The notes below the pieces were generated by a model that was given only the letters and a program-made list of their open reading frames with translations, was not told the DNA's origin and searched no databases. DNA of 52,484 nt from Candidatus Saccharibacteria bacterium GW2011_GWC2_48_9. Lineage in GTDB: Bacteria > Patescibacteriota > Saccharimonadia > Saccharimonadales > Saccharimonadaceae. Both the position numbers and the translations under genes were made by a program. The stretch is taken from the NCBI GenBank assembly GCA_001003725.1, contig LCPR01000002.1, positions 1 to 52,484 on the forward strand, given 5' to 3'. Shown in pieces: positions 42,944-51,509 of this stretch (position 1 is its first letter; every line of letters starts with the position of its first letter).

Positions 42944-44215
42944 ATGCCAAAACCCCATATTGCAGCGATAGGAAAAGTAGTACGTCACGTCACGCGACTT
43001 CGCGGTGGCGGCTCGGCATTCCCTGGACTCGTGATAGAAAAAATAGACCCAGACTTTACACGCGAAACACTTGCATCGCTTCCCTACGGTGTCGTTATTA
43101 TCAGCGGTACCAATGGCAAGACCACCACTACCAAGATGACGGTTGAATTACTCGAAAGTCAAGGTTTTAAAGTCTTCACCAACCGTACTGGCAGCAACTT
43201 TGCACGTGGCGTCACGGCAGCGTTACTCGCCGACATCGACTACCGCGGCAACCTCGATGCGGACGTGGCGGTACTCGAGCTAGACGAGGCACACGCCGTA
43301 AAGTTCGTCGACTCCGTACCCCCAAAATACAGCCTACTCCTCAACGTCATGCGCGATCAGCTCGACCGCTTCGGCGAAATAGATACCACAGCTGGCATGC
43401 TCGCACACATAGCTGCTGCCACGACCGGCACCGTAGTGCTCAACCGCGAAGACCCGCGCATAGCTCCTATTGCTGACAATCTACCAGAAGCTACGAAGTC
43501 TGAATTCTTTGGCCTCAGCGAAACATTACGAGCAAAATTTCCCTCGGACGACGATTTGCATCGCGCTGTCAATAGCACCAATGTACGAGACGCCGATGTA
43601 ATATTACAACGCATCGACAACAATACAGCAGTGTTTCATATGGACAATCGCGAAGAAACAGTGCAGCTCAAACTCAAGGGCGTATATAACATTTATAATG
43701 CCGCGGCAGCACTGGCGCTCACCCGCACCGTTGCGGCCGAGCGTTACAATAAAAAAGCACTACTTGACGCATTAAGCGACGTACGCCCCGCATTCGGCCG
43801 CGGTGAAACACTGACACTAGATGGCCAGCCGGTTGAACTAGTACTTGTTAAAAACCCAAGCGGATTTCGCCTCGCACTTGAGTCATTTTCACCAGATGGT
43901 TTTGCCACTATGATTGCAATCAATGATAATTATGCAGATGGCCGAGATATGAGTTGGCTATGGGATGTTGACTTTGAGTCACTGCGTCCACTTGGCGTCG
44001 CACAAGTAAGTGGCGTACGCGCATACGACATGGCGCTACGCCTACAGTACGATGAGGTTGAAGTTGCTGACGTAACTACCGATGTCGAAAAAGCACTCGC
44101 GCACCTACGAAGCAAATATCCAAGTCAGCCAAAACGAATATTCTGCACCTACACAGCCATGCTCAAGCTACGCGCATCATTAGGTAAAATTACAGAAGTG
44201 GAGCGTATATTATGA
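42944..44215 (+). CDS. murT: Lipid II isoglutaminyl synthase subunit MurT
   Basis: 423 residues. Mur-ligase fold with ATP-binding G-T-N-G-K-T-T-T-T at 55-63, N-R-T-G-S-N near 82, and a DUF1727-type C-terminal domain. With GatD it amidates the D-Glu of the lipid II stem peptide. Gram-positive MurT proteins usually have a four-cysteine zinc ribbon in the central domain; no cysteines occur in the matching stretch here (about residues 180-225). Its stop overlaps the gatD start (ATGA), which supports complex formation. Confidence 0.9.
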   Translation: MPKPHIAAIGKVVRHVTRLRGGGSAFPGLVIEKIDPDFTRETLASLPYGVVIISGTNGKTTTTKMTVELLESQGFKVFTNRTGSNFARGVTAALLADIDYRGNLDADVAVLELDEAHAVKFVDSVPPKYSLLLNVMRDQLDRFGEIDTTAGMLAHIAAATTGTVVLNREDPRIAPIADNLPEATKSEFFGLSETLRAKFPSDDDLHRAVNSTNVRDADVILQRIDNNTAVFHMDNREETVQLKLKGVYNIYNAAAALALTRTVAAERYNKKALLDALSDVRPAFGRGETLTLDGQPVELVLVKNPSGFRLALESFSPDGFATMIAINDNYADGRDMSWLWDVDFESLRPLGVAQVSGVRAYDMALRLQYDEVEVADVTTDVEKALAHLRSKYPSQPKRIFCTYTAMLKLRASLGKITEVERIL

Positions 44216-44934
44216 CCAAACGTCAGCTCACAATCGTGCAGTTATATCCCGATGATATGAATATTTATGGCGACTGGGGCAATGTCTTAACCGTGAAAAA
44301 ACGCGCTGAGTGGCATGGCTTCGAGGTCGAGCTCATCGACTACAATGTCGGAGACATCTTTCCGGAAAGCGCAGACATACTAATAGGCGGCGGCGGGCAG
44401 GATAGCGGGCAACTCAAAGTACAAGCGGACCTACAGAAACTTGCGCCGACACTACAAGCACTTGCTGACGACGACACGCCCATGCTCATGATCTGCGGAC
44501 TATATCAGTTGTTTGGTCGGTTTTTTAAGACAAGTAAAGGTCAAATTATCGATGGAATAGGCATCTTCCATGCTGAAACACATGCGGGACCCGAACGCCT
44601 TATCGGCAATATCGTCACACATAACGAACAGTTCGGCGATATCATCGGCTACGAAAACCATAGCGGCCAGACATACATTGATAGCAACATGCAACCACTG
44701 GGCACTATCGTCCGCGGAGCAGGAAATAACGGCCAAGATGAAACTGAAGGCTGTATATATCGAAACGTTATTGGTACCTATCTACACGGTTCGCTGCTTC
44801 CAAAAAATCCCGCCATTGCCGATGCACTTATCGAAGAGGCCGCCAAGAAAAAGTTTGGCGACTTCACTCCGACCGTCATAGAAGATCGCTTTGCATCAAA
44901 AGCCCGTGATGTTGCGCTCAAACGGCCAAGATGA
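44212..44934 (+). CDS. gatD: Lipid II isoglutaminyl synthase, glutamine amidotransferase subunit GatD
   Basis: 240 residues, class I (triad) glutaminase fold. The nucleophile is Cys95 in M-L-M-I-C-G-L-Y-Q-L-F-G, and the catalytic His is His192 in G-T-Y-L-H-G-S-L-L-P-K-N-P. It supplies ammonia to MurT. It is translationally coupled to murT and convergent with bcp. Confidence 0.93.
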   Translation: MTKRQLTIVQLYPDDMNIYGDWGNVLTVKKRAEWHGFEVELIDYNVGDIFPESADILIGGGGQDSGQLKVQADLQKLAPTLQALADDDTPMLMICGLYQLFGRFFKTSKGQIIDGIGIFHAETHAGPERLIGNIVTHNEQFGDIIGYENHSGQTYIDSNMQPLGTIVRGAGNNGQDETEGCIYRNVIGTYLHGSLLPKNPAIADALIEEAAKKKFGDFTPTVIEDRFASKARDVALKRPR

Positions 44935-44960
44935 CCTTATGAGAATCAAGAAAAGGGGTT

Positions 44961-45422
44961 TTACGCCTGTTGCTGCTTTTTAAGCTCTGCAACCAATTGT
45001 TCGCCGTGACCTACAGGCGTCACGCGGCCATAGGCCTTAACCACTTGGCCATTCGGATTGATAATAAAAGTCTTACGTAATATACCTTCGCGACCGAACT
45101 GCTTTTTACCCCAAGCGCCGTACGCTTCGATAGTCTCGCCGTTGACATCACTCAGTAGTGTAAAGCTGAGGTTATGCTTCGCCTTGAATAGTTCATGCGC
45201 ACTTGCCACATCTTTACTCACACCGACAATCTGCGCACCAAGCGCCGCCAGATCATCGCGAGCATCGCGCAGACTACAGGCCTCGGTAGTGCAGCCAGGT
45301 GTGTCGTCTTTTGGATAAAAATACAATACTAACCACTTGCCGCGATAATCGGCGAGTGTGTGTAGGTCACTTTTTTCGTCTGGCAGCGAAAAATCTGGCG
45401 CTTCGTAGGGAGTTTGTCTCAT
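44961..45422 (-). CDS. bcp: Peroxiredoxin, Bcp/PrxQ type
   Basis: 153 residues from the ATG at 45422, preferred over the longer frame because TATAAT lies six bases upstream. The peroxidatic Cys44 lies in D-D-T-P-G-C-T-T-E-A-C with the resolving Cys49 five residues later, as in PrxQ. It reduces peroxides with thioredoxin or similar donors. It is convergent with gatD. Confidence 0.93.
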   Translation of the reverse strand: MRQTPYEAPDFSLPDEKSDLHTLADYRGKWLVLYFYPKDDTPGCTTEACSLRDARDDLAALGAQIVGVSKDVASAHELFKAKHNLSFTLLSDVNGETIEAYGAWGKKQFGREGILRKTFIINPNGQVVKAYGRVTPVGHGEQLVAELKKQQQA

Positions 45423-45428
45423 GCTATT

Positions 45429-45434
45429 ATTATA
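45429..45434 (-). promoter_or_regulatory. -10 box of bcp, leaderless spacing
   Basis: TATAAT on the minus strand, six bases before the bcp ATG. Confidence 0.7.
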
Positions 45435-45504
45435 CTCGCGAGACCTTTGCAATCATACCCTAGTCAAATAGTAAAATATTTGCTACAATTATGCTTGCAT
45501 CTAT

Positions 45505-45580
45505 CGGGGTGTGGCGCAGTTGATAGCGCGCTCGGTTTGGGACCGAGAGGTCGAAGGTTTGAGTCCTTTCACCCCGACCA
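45505..45580 (+). tRNA. tRNA-Pro (anticodon TGG)
   Basis: Acceptor CGGGGTG/CACCCCG, anticodon stem CTCGG/CCGAG around TTTGGGA (anticodon TGG), T-arm GTTTGAGTC, discriminator A and encoded CCA. Confidence 0.95.
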
Positions 45581-45582
45581 TA

Positions 45583-45616
45583 AAATATTCGTCTATTCAG
45601 GCGAATATTTTTTTAT
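45583..45616 (+). terminator. Terminator after tRNA-Pro
   Basis: Arms AAATATTCG and CGAATATTT around a ten-base loop, followed by a T-run. Confidence 0.8.
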
Positions 45617-45621
45617 TTAGG

Positions 45622-45627
45622 TATAAT
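45622..45627 (+). promoter_or_regulatory. -10 box of the lysozyme-like gene
   Basis: TATAAT, eight bases, GTG at 45636. Confidence 0.6.
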
Positions 45628-45635
45628 AAGTAGTT

Positions 45636-46280
45636 GTGCTTACTCGATTTATCAATAAAAAACTACTCATCTTGCGCAAGCAGCTACGAAAAAAACAATT
45701 CTTAGCAAGCGTACTATTGGTGGTGTCGTGCGCTGGCTTATTCGCGTATGCTATATACATGAGCGAACGACGACTTGCCGCAGACCCTGCCTCTTACTCT
45801 CAACTACTCCATCTGATAGCCCAGGCTGAGAGCAAGGGGAACTACAATGCCTATTTCGGTAATGCGTCTAATACATCTGTTAAGTTTACCGACATGTCCA
45901 TAGCTGAGGTGCGCGAATGGCAAGCAAACTTCGTGCGCGAAGGCAATGCTAGCAGCGCAGTTGGCCGCTATCAAATTATCGACACAACACTCGATGGACT
46001 AGTGCAAGAACTTAACCTTAATACAGGCCAAAAATTCGACGAAACCACTCAAGATAAACTCGCGATAGCCTTGCTTGAACGCAGAGGCTCGATAAGCTAT
46101 ATAAACCAAGATATCAATACGCGCGAATTTGCGGCGAATTTGGCACAGGAATGGGCTGCACTTCCAAAGACAGTTGGAGAGAATCCTGAATCGAGCTACT
46201 ATGCGGGCGACGGCTTAAATAAGTCGCTCGTCAACTCCACGCAAGTTCTTCATGCTATTGAAAATATACGCGCAAAATAA
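45636..46280 (+). CDS. Membrane-anchored lambda-lysozyme-like muramidase (GH104 type)
   Basis: 214 residues from a GTG start, with a basic N terminus and membrane anchor (residues 22-41). The exterior domain follows phage lambda lysozyme: the candidate catalytic Glu65 in I-A-Q-A-E-S-K-G, then S-A-V-G-R-Y-Q-I-I near 107-115 (lambda has T-G-A-G-R-Y-Q-L-L), Q-D-K-L-A-I-A-L-L near 143, and Q-E-W-A-A-L-P-K near 176 (lambda I-W-A-S-L-P-G). It would cleave peptidoglycan outside the cell. Targets could be its own wall during division or the host wall (inference). Confidence 0.8.
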   Translation: MLTRFINKKLLILRKQLRKKQFLASVLLVVSCAGLFAYAIYMSERRLAADPASYSQLLHLIAQAESKGNYNAYFGNASNTSVKFTDMSIAEVREWQANFVREGNASSAVGRYQIIDTTLDGLVQELNLNTGQKFDETTQDKLAIALLERRGSISYINQDINTREFAANLAQEWAALPKTVGENPESSYYAGDGLNKSLVNSTQVLHAIENIRAK

Positions 46281-46367
46281 ACATTGCATAGGCGTTTATG
46301 AACAATAACGTTGTAATCACACCAACATTATTTACATCTGTAATCACACATATAGCGTTGTGTTTTG

Positions 46368-46396
46368 TTGACACACACTAGCAAATCGCTTACGAT
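46368..46396 (+). promoter_or_regulatory. Candidate promoter of the LysM-CHAP gene
   Basis: TTGACA, 17 bases, TACGAT. It would give a leader of nearly 90 bases. A TATAAT at 46437-46442 nearer the gene is an alternative. Confidence 0.5.
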
Positions 46397-46432
46397 AGTC
46401 TTTGTGTTTTTTACGAAATATACGTAAGCAAC

Positions 46433-46463
46433 ATACTATAATTTGTGTCAATACACATAGTAT
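46433..46463. promoter_or_regulatory. Inverted repeat over the proximal -10 of the LysM-CHAP gene
   Basis: ATACTA/TAGTAT outer arms and TGTGT/ACACA inner arms enclose a CAAT loop. The repeat contains TATAAT, so it may be an operator or a leader hairpin. Confidence 0.45.
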
Positions 46464-46490
46464 TGGCCCAAACCCTAAAGGAGAAAATTA

Positions 46491-47225
46491 ATGACAATCA
46501 AATCAAGTATCGCGGCTATAGCCGTTGTCTTTTCGGTAGTGCTTTTTTCTAGCTCTACCGCGTACGGCGCAGAGGAACCCAGACCAAAAACGAACGATAA
46601 GCAAGTCACCGCAACGGAGACAATTGTTACTGTTCAAAGCGGAGATACGTTAGAGAAAATAGCTTCTGCTCACTCTACGACATATGTCCAGCTTTACAAC
46701 GCAAATCCTCAAATCAACAATCCAGATACGATCGACGTAGGTAATGAAATTCGCATACCAACAAAAGAAGAACAGCTCCCGGACCGTTTTAGTGAGTTTG
46801 CCGCACAGCAAGCAGCGAGCATAGCGACAGTTGCCGTCTCTACGCCGACATACGAAAACGCAGGTTATGAGCCGGTCTACTCTCAAACATATACACCTGG
46901 CTCGCAAGCGGTGTACGCGACAGATAGCGCTGGCAATACCTACTTCAAAGGTTACTGTACTTGGTACGCCAAAGAGCGTCGCCCCGATTTACCAAACATG
47001 CTTGGTAACGGCGGACAATGGGTTGCTAGTGCATCTGCCCAAGGTTACGCCACTGGCAGCGATCCTCGCGTCGGAGCAGTAGCAGAATCTCCAGGTCACG
47101 TTGCCTATGTTGAGTCAGTTAACGGCGATGGCACAATTACCATCTCAGAGATGAACGGTGTCGCAGGATTTGGTGCAGTTGGATCGCGCAATGTTCCTGC
47201 AAATCAGTACCGTTACATCTACTAA
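46491..47225 (+). CDS. Secreted LysM-CHAP peptidoglycan hydrolase
   Basis: 244 residues. Signal peptide to about residue 26 (cleavage after A-Y-G-A), LysM domain at 46-90 (V-Q-S-G-D-T-L-E-K-I-A to I-R-I-P), linker, then a CHAP domain at about 150-244. The catalytic Cys156 lies in G-Y-C-T-W-Y-A and His203 in S-P-G-H-V-A-Y-V. LysM binds glycan and CHAP cuts the peptide or glycan-peptide bond. A good AAAGGAG site precedes the ATG. It follows the lysozyme-like gene, so two complementary wall hydrolases are adjacent. Confidence 0.92.
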   Translation: MTIKSSIAAIAVVFSVVLFSSSTAYGAEEPRPKTNDKQVTATETIVTVQSGDTLEKIASAHSTTYVQLYNANPQINNPDTIDVGNEIRIPTKEEQLPDRFSEFAAQQAASIATVAVSTPTYENAGYEPVYSQTYTPGSQAVYATDSAGNTYFKGYCTWYAKERRPDLPNMLGNGGQWVASASAQGYATGSDPRVGAVAESPGHVAYVESVNGDGTITISEMNGVAGFGAVGSRNVPANQYRYIY

Positions 47226-47815
47226 AAGTTCGATGGTGCTGGTGAGGGATCGAGAATCTTACTCGCCAGCGCTTTTGCATCTGACAAGGCATTACTCAGC
47301 GGGTCAGACCCAACGCCATAGCTGAGTATCATCCAATTACGACCGTCTAGTATATTGAGTTGGCCATTCGCTTCATTGAAAAATGCATCATCTCCTAGGC
47401 CTTCGATATCTTGTACGCCTTTTTCGGGCCGGGCCGCAGCAAAGTCAGTATTGTTTCGAGCCACTCCTTCATCGTTGACACCAGCACGCACAATGATCGC
47501 TATCACTAACATCTCTCCTGTCTTCGGATTGCCATCTGCGTAACCGCACTGACTCGTAGCGTTGTCGGCAGACACCTGTGGAGCAGTATTGTTCGTACGA
47601 ATTGTGCGACCGCCAAGCAATGACTTTGCCTCGACAACCGTTAAGAGGCTGCACGCTCTGGTCGGCTCATAAATAATTTTTGGTGCGCTACTATACACAA
47701 TTGCGACAACCGTAGCGATAACAAGCGCCACGATACCGATAATAATGGTGAACGTCGTAAGATTATCTCTATGATCTTTACTATACTGACGGATTTGCTG
47801 GACATACTGTTTCAT
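47222..47815 (-). CDS. Membrane-anchored hypothetical protein
   Basis: 197 residues from the ATG at 47815; the longer frame reads through a neighbouring promoter region and starts inside the divergent gene. One membrane segment lies near 22-43, followed by an exterior domain with two cysteines (C-S-L-L-T and Q-C-G-Y), the pattern of DUF3558-like or similar lipoprotein-type domains (weak). TATACT lies ten bases before the start. Confidence 0.65.
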   Translation of the reverse strand: MKQYVQQIRQYSKDHRDNLTTFTIIIGIVALVIATVVAIVYSSAPKIIYEPTRACSLLTVVEAKSLLGGRTIRTNNTAPQVSADNATSQCGYADGNPKTGEMLVIAIIVRAGVNDEGVARNNTDFAAARPEKGVQDIEGLGDDAFFNEANGQLNILDGRNWMILSYGVGSDPLSNALSDAKALASKILDPSPAPSNF

Positions 47816-47897
47816 AATATTATTTAGTATATCAGTTTCTTTACCACAAGTAGCGTGATTGCATAAGCGCTGTGAGTTACTGTATACTATAAGCACT

Positions 47898-48455
47898 ATG
47901 CGCATTGCATCTACCTCTGTCCACCATCCTCTACACCGTAGACGACGTACACTCAACATACCATTTGGTGCGCAGCGCTTCTTGGCTGCGTTCGAAGGTT
48001 TTGAAGGCGGATTTGCCATTGGTGCGAGTATCATCGTGGGCTTAAGCTTCGCTGGCCTCGAACAACATCTTTTGATATCTGCCGCGCTTGTCAGTATCAT
48101 CGTCAACGGATTTAATACCGCTTCCGTCAAATACAGCAGCGAGCATTACCTAGATGAGATAGACGGCCGCGAAAAGAGAAGTCCGTTCAGACATTATTTC
48201 ATGCCGGCATTGATAGAATTTATTGCGTATTTTGCAATCAGCTTCGTTTCAATACTGCCCTTACTGATTATAGACGATATCCAAATTGCAATACTGTGGT
48301 CATGCGTGACAACCCTCGTCATACTGTTTAGCGCAGGTTGGTGGCGCGCATTTATGCTACACATGCCCCGGTGGCGTGATGCTATTGAAACCACAATTCT
48401 GGGTGGTGGTATTATCCTTGTTGGATTTGTATCAGGCTATATTCTTCATCTCTAG
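47898..48455 (+). CDS. VIT1/CCC1-like transporter-family membrane protein
   Basis: 185 residues from the ATG at 47898. F-E-G-F-E-G-G-F-A-I-G-A near residue 31 and V-K-Y-S-S-E-H-Y-L-D-E near residue 76 match the VIT1/CCC1 iron/manganese transporter layout, with about five membrane segments. It is short relative to eukaryotic members but usual for bacterial ones. Metal specificity is not certain. Its end overlaps the convergent Nudix gene by 24 bases. Confidence 0.75.
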   Translation: MRIASTSVHHPLHRRRRTLNIPFGAQRFLAAFEGFEGGFAIGASIIVGLSFAGLEQHLLISAALVSIIVNGFNTASVKYSSEHYLDEIDGREKRSPFRHYFMPALIEFIAYFAISFVSILPLLIIDDIQIAILWSCVTTLVILFSAGWWRAFMLHMPRWRDAIETTILGGGIILVGFVSGYILHL

Positions 48456-48914
48456 AGTCTGCTCAATATATCCGCGTCGATCGTTTTGCGCCCATAGCAC
48501 AACCGCGAGGCCGTAGTTATCGACGTCGGCTAATACCTCCGATTTTGTCACAAAGGCAAAGGCATCAATTTCATCGGCCTGCATAGTGATCGCCTCGCCA
48601 TCATCTCGTACATGACTTGTACGGAACAGGAACTGGTATGTCTGCATGATGTCGCTCTTGCGATTTATAACGTAGGCAAATGCCAGTGACGACTCGTCCA
48701 CGACAAGCCCCGTCTCCTCAAGTAACTCGCGTACCGCAGCTTGCGGCGGTGTCTGCTCGTCATCAACCCATCCGCCAGGAAAAGCCCAGTACGATTTGTA
48801 GTAGGCTTTAAGTACCAACGCCCGACCAGCGTTATCTTCTACTATAACGCCCGCACTCGACGGCCTGGCCACGCGAGACGCCAAGTAGTGCTGGATGTCT
48901 GTACGTTCGTACAT
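48432..48914 (-). CDS. Nudix hydrolase
   Basis: 160 residues. The Nudix box G-G-W-V-D-D-E-Q ... R-E-L-L-E-E-T-G-L runs from residue 47 to 70 and is complete. The substrate is unknown. Its start touches the stop of rny, so it is the second gene after rny on the minus strand and probably co-transcribed. Confidence 0.88.
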   Translation of the reverse strand: MYERTDIQHYLASRVARPSSAGVIVEDNAGRALVLKAYYKSYWAFPGGWVDDEQTPPQAAVRELLEETGLVVDESSLAFAYVINRKSDIMQTYQFLFRTSHVRDDGEAITMQADEIDAFAFVTKSEVLADVDNYGLAVVLWAQNDRRGYIEQTLEMKNIA

Positions 48915-50422
48915 TATTTGGCAAATTCAATCGCGCGTGTTTCACGAATGACATTGACTTTGATGGTTCCCGGGTATTGCATGGTGCTCTCGATCTTTGT
49001 CGCGATATCACGCGCAAGCTTGATAGCGCTGAGGTCGTCGACAGATTTTGGACTCACAATTACACGAACTTCGCGACCAGCAGAGATAGCGTAGGCTTTG
49101 TCGATACCTTTGAAGCTTGTCGCTACATTTTCAAGTTCACGCATACGCTCGCCGAAGTTTTCAGCTGATATGTTACGTGCACCCGGACGTGCTGCAGAGG
49201 CTGCATCGACAACTCGTACTACGAGCGCTTCGGGAGTCGTTGCATCTACATCGTCATGATGCGCTTCGATAGCATGAGCGATTTCTTCTTTCATGCCATA
49301 TTTTCGCGCAAGTTCGGCGCCAATATGGTGATGCTTACCCTCGATCTTGTGAGTAACGGCTTTGCCGACATCGTGAAGCAATGTGGCGATCTTAACGGTA
49401 CGCGCATCTGCTCCAATTTCTTCAGCAATCATACCGGCAATTTGCGCCATCTCCGTACTGTGCTTGAGTACGTTTTGTCCATAACTAGTACGGAACTTCA
49501 GTTCACCGAGTAAACGAAGCATCTCACGCGGAATACCAACTACGGCAACTTCGCGCGCTGCATCTTCGCCGGCTTGCTTAATCTCTTTGTCAATCTGCTT
49601 CTGGGCCTTAGCCACAACCTCTTCTATGCGGCCGGGATGGATACGTCCGTCTTTCATAAGCATCTCCATCGTCACCCGTGCAACTTGGCGTCGTATCGGG
49701 TCAAAGCTTGAAAGCACTACCATACCAGGAGTATCGTCTACCAGCACATCTACACCAGTCTCACGCTGTATAGCCTGAATATTGCGACCTTCTTTGCCGA
49801 TGATACGGCCCTTCATCTCGTCGTCGGTAAGCTTAAGCGCAGTGACTGTGCGCTCGGCAGTTACTTCACTGCTCATACGCTCCATTGCGGTGAGCAAAAT
49901 TGTCTGCGCACGCTCTTCTGCATCTTCTTTGGCGTCGTTTTGTAGTTTTCCTACCAGACCAACAAGTTCATGCTTGATATCACGCTCGGTCATCTCAATA
50001 AGCTTTGCTGCTGCATCTTCTTTTTTGAGCTTAGCAATTTTTTCAAGTTTCTCTTGTTGACGTGAGCGAATCTCGCGAATTTCATTTTTGAGTTTTTCAA
50101 TCTCGTCTTCTTGTCCTCGAAGTTTTTCACTACGCCTATCGAGTTCATCAAGTTTCCTATCAAGTGCGGTTTCGCGGTCGAGCAAACGATCTTCGGTACG
50201 CTTGAGTTCTTTACGTAGTTGCGCCTCTTCTTTTTTGGCGGCTTCGGTAAACTCTATTGCTTTGTCTTGCGCTTTGAGAATAATCGCTCCCGCCTTCTTC
50301 TCGGCGTCGGCAACTGCATGGTCACCCTTCCTCTTAGCGTTCGCTCGTTTTGTGCGCTCGTAGCCGATAGCTCCGCCTGCGCCAAAAAGAACTCCTACCA
50401 CTGCGGCAAGAATTTCTATCAT
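48914..50422 (-). CDS. rny: Ribonuclease Y
   Basis: Membrane-bound endoribonuclease that starts mRNA decay. 502 residues: N-terminal membrane segment (2-20), a long charged coiled coil (25-150), a KH domain (G-R-I-I-G-K-E-G-R-N near 206), and an HD domain with H-D-V-G-K-A near 348 and H-H-D-D near 384. All parts are complete. It follows a leader with a hairpin and has GGAAGGA upstream of the start. Confidence 0.96.
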   Translation of the reverse strand: MIEILAAVVGVLFGAGGAIGYERTKRANAKRKGDHAVADAEKKAGAIILKAQDKAIEFTEAAKKEEAQLRKELKRTEDRLLDRETALDRKLDELDRRSEKLRGQEDEIEKLKNEIREIRSRQQEKLEKIAKLKKEDAAAKLIEMTERDIKHELVGLVGKLQNDAKEDAEERAQTILLTAMERMSSEVTAERTVTALKLTDDEMKGRIIGKEGRNIQAIQRETGVDVLVDDTPGMVVLSSFDPIRRQVARVTMEMLMKDGRIHPGRIEEVVAKAQKQIDKEIKQAGEDAAREVAVVGIPREMLRLLGELKFRTSYGQNVLKHSTEMAQIAGMIAEEIGADARTVKIATLLHDVGKAVTHKIEGKHHHIGAELARKYGMKEEIAHAIEAHHDDVDATTPEALVVRVVDAASAARPGARNISAENFGERMRELENVATSFKGIDKAYAISAGREVRVIVSPKSVDDLSAIKLARDIATKIESTMQYPGTIKVNVIRETRAIEFAK

Positions 50423-50569
50423 ATGTCCTTCCTTTCTCCTGCTGACCCCTGTTGGGCTGCTACGTATCGGAGGTCTCGGTAGCCCTACATTGGGCGTCGT
50501 GGTGCAGAAATCAGTTATTCAGTAATCATCAAAAGCTTCAAAATAAATCAAAAAGCTACTTATATTGTA
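50423..50569 (-). promoter_or_regulatory. rny promoter and structured leader
   Basis: A minus-strand TACAAT box at 50564-50569 has TTGCGC 18 bases further upstream (50588-50593). The transcript leader of about 135 bases contains GGGCTAC...GTAGCAGCCC (around 50454-50485) and other G/C-rich arms. This contrasts with the leaderless starts nearby and could allow post-transcriptional control. Confidence 0.35.
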
Positions 50570-50597
50570 GCCCTACGATAAGTGATAGCGCAAGTGT

Positions 50598-50984
50598 CTA
50601 TTTACGTGGTTTAGTGATGCGTGCATCACGACCATACTCCGGCAACGCAATACCGTCATTTTCGCCATCTCTCAATCGACGAACCGCCTTAGTCTGCCAG
50701 TCCTCACCCATCACCGCGACGATAGGTATCTGTTCGGAATCTGCAATAGTATTGAGTGTTGCAATACCGATACGGAGCCCAGTGAAGCTCCCCGGACCAC
50801 GGAATACACCGATTCCTTCGAGTGCATGAAGCGAGCTATCGTGTGCCGCCAGTTGCTCAACAAGAAAGTGCAAGAGGCCGTGAGCTAGCTCACGTTCTGC
50901 CAGCCATGTAGCAGTAGTTGACGTGTCGCCCTCTATCAATGTGAGGTGGCACTCGGGCGTAGAGGTATCAAGCAGCAGTATCAT
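50598..50984 (-). CDS. tsaB: tRNA t6A synthesis protein TsaB
   Basis: 128 residues, much shorter than E. coli TsaB (about 230) because the second lobe is reduced. The N-terminal ASKHA fold is clear: I-L-L-L-D-T-S-T at 2-9, E-R-E-L-A-H-G near 30, and G-x-F-R-G-P-G-S-F-T-G-L-R-I-G near 58-72. With TsaD and TsaE it makes the threonylcarbamoyl modification at A37. The start overlaps the tsaE stop by four bases. Confidence 0.9.
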   Translation of the reverse strand: MILLLDTSTPECHLTLIEGDTSTTATWLAERELAHGLLHFLVEQLAAHDSSLHALEGIGVFRGPGSFTGLRIGIATLNTIADSEQIPIVAVMGEDWQTKAVRRLRDGENDGIALPEYGRDARITKPRK

Positions 50985-51436
50985 GCTTTTTCTCCTAGCA
51001 GACGAGTGGAAGCAACACCCCCCGCATGCATACTCACTTCTCGCGCAGTTTCATCGCCCGCGACCAGAGAAATCGCAATCGTTAGTCTATCTTCGGGCAG
51101 CACCTCCGCCACCGAATCAGACCATTCTATTACTACAACATTATGCGGGTCATTCAGTGCTTCAAACAATTCATCGGCCATGATGCCAGCTTCTTGCAAG
51201 CGGTAAAAATCGTAGTGCACGAGCCGAATCAAAGAGCTGGTTTCATATTCACGACTGATAGTAAAAGTTGGACTTTGCACCGTGCCCTGCACGCCAAGTC
51301 CGAGTGCAAGCCCTTTGGTAAAAGTTGTTTTACCGGCTCCAACGTCCCCTACCAATTCGAGCACCTCACCCCCCTGCAGACGCGTGGCAATCTTTTGGCC
51401 AAATGCCAACATATCTTCGAGAGAATCAAGCTTCAT
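50981..51436 (-). CDS. tsaE: tRNA t6A synthesis ATPase TsaE
   Basis: 151 residues from the ATG at 51436. Walker A G-D-V-G-A-G-K-T-T at 30-38, S-P-T-F-T-I-S-R-E-Y near 57, and the family Y-D-F-Y-R-L near 76. It is the ATPase of the t6A complex and is coupled to tsaB. TATACT lies seven bases before the ATG, and the intervening AGAGGTG could also serve as a ribosome binding site. Confidence 0.93.
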   Translation of the reverse strand: MKLDSLEDMLAFGQKIATRLQGGEVLELVGDVGAGKTTFTKGLALGLGVQGTVQSPTFTISREYETSSLIRLVHYDFYRLQEAGIMADELFEALNDPHNVVVIEWSDSVAEVLPEDRLTIAISLVAGDETAREVSMHAGGVASTRLLGEKA

Positions 51437-51443
51437 CACCTCT

Positions 51444-51449
51444 AGTATA
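51444..51449 (-). promoter_or_regulatory. -10 box of tsaE-tsaB
   Basis: TATACT on the minus strand, seven bases before the tsaE ATG. Confidence 0.65.
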
Positions 51450-51509
51450 CACGACTTAAAAACACGCTACCAAAACACTTGCGCCTGCGCTATACTAGGC
51501 ATAAGTAGT

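Noticed and set aside
47816-48130. Longer N terminus for the anchored protein at 47222
   Set aside because: It would begin inside the divergent VIT1-like gene and before the TATACT promoter; the start at 47815 puts a basic stretch ahead of the membrane segment.
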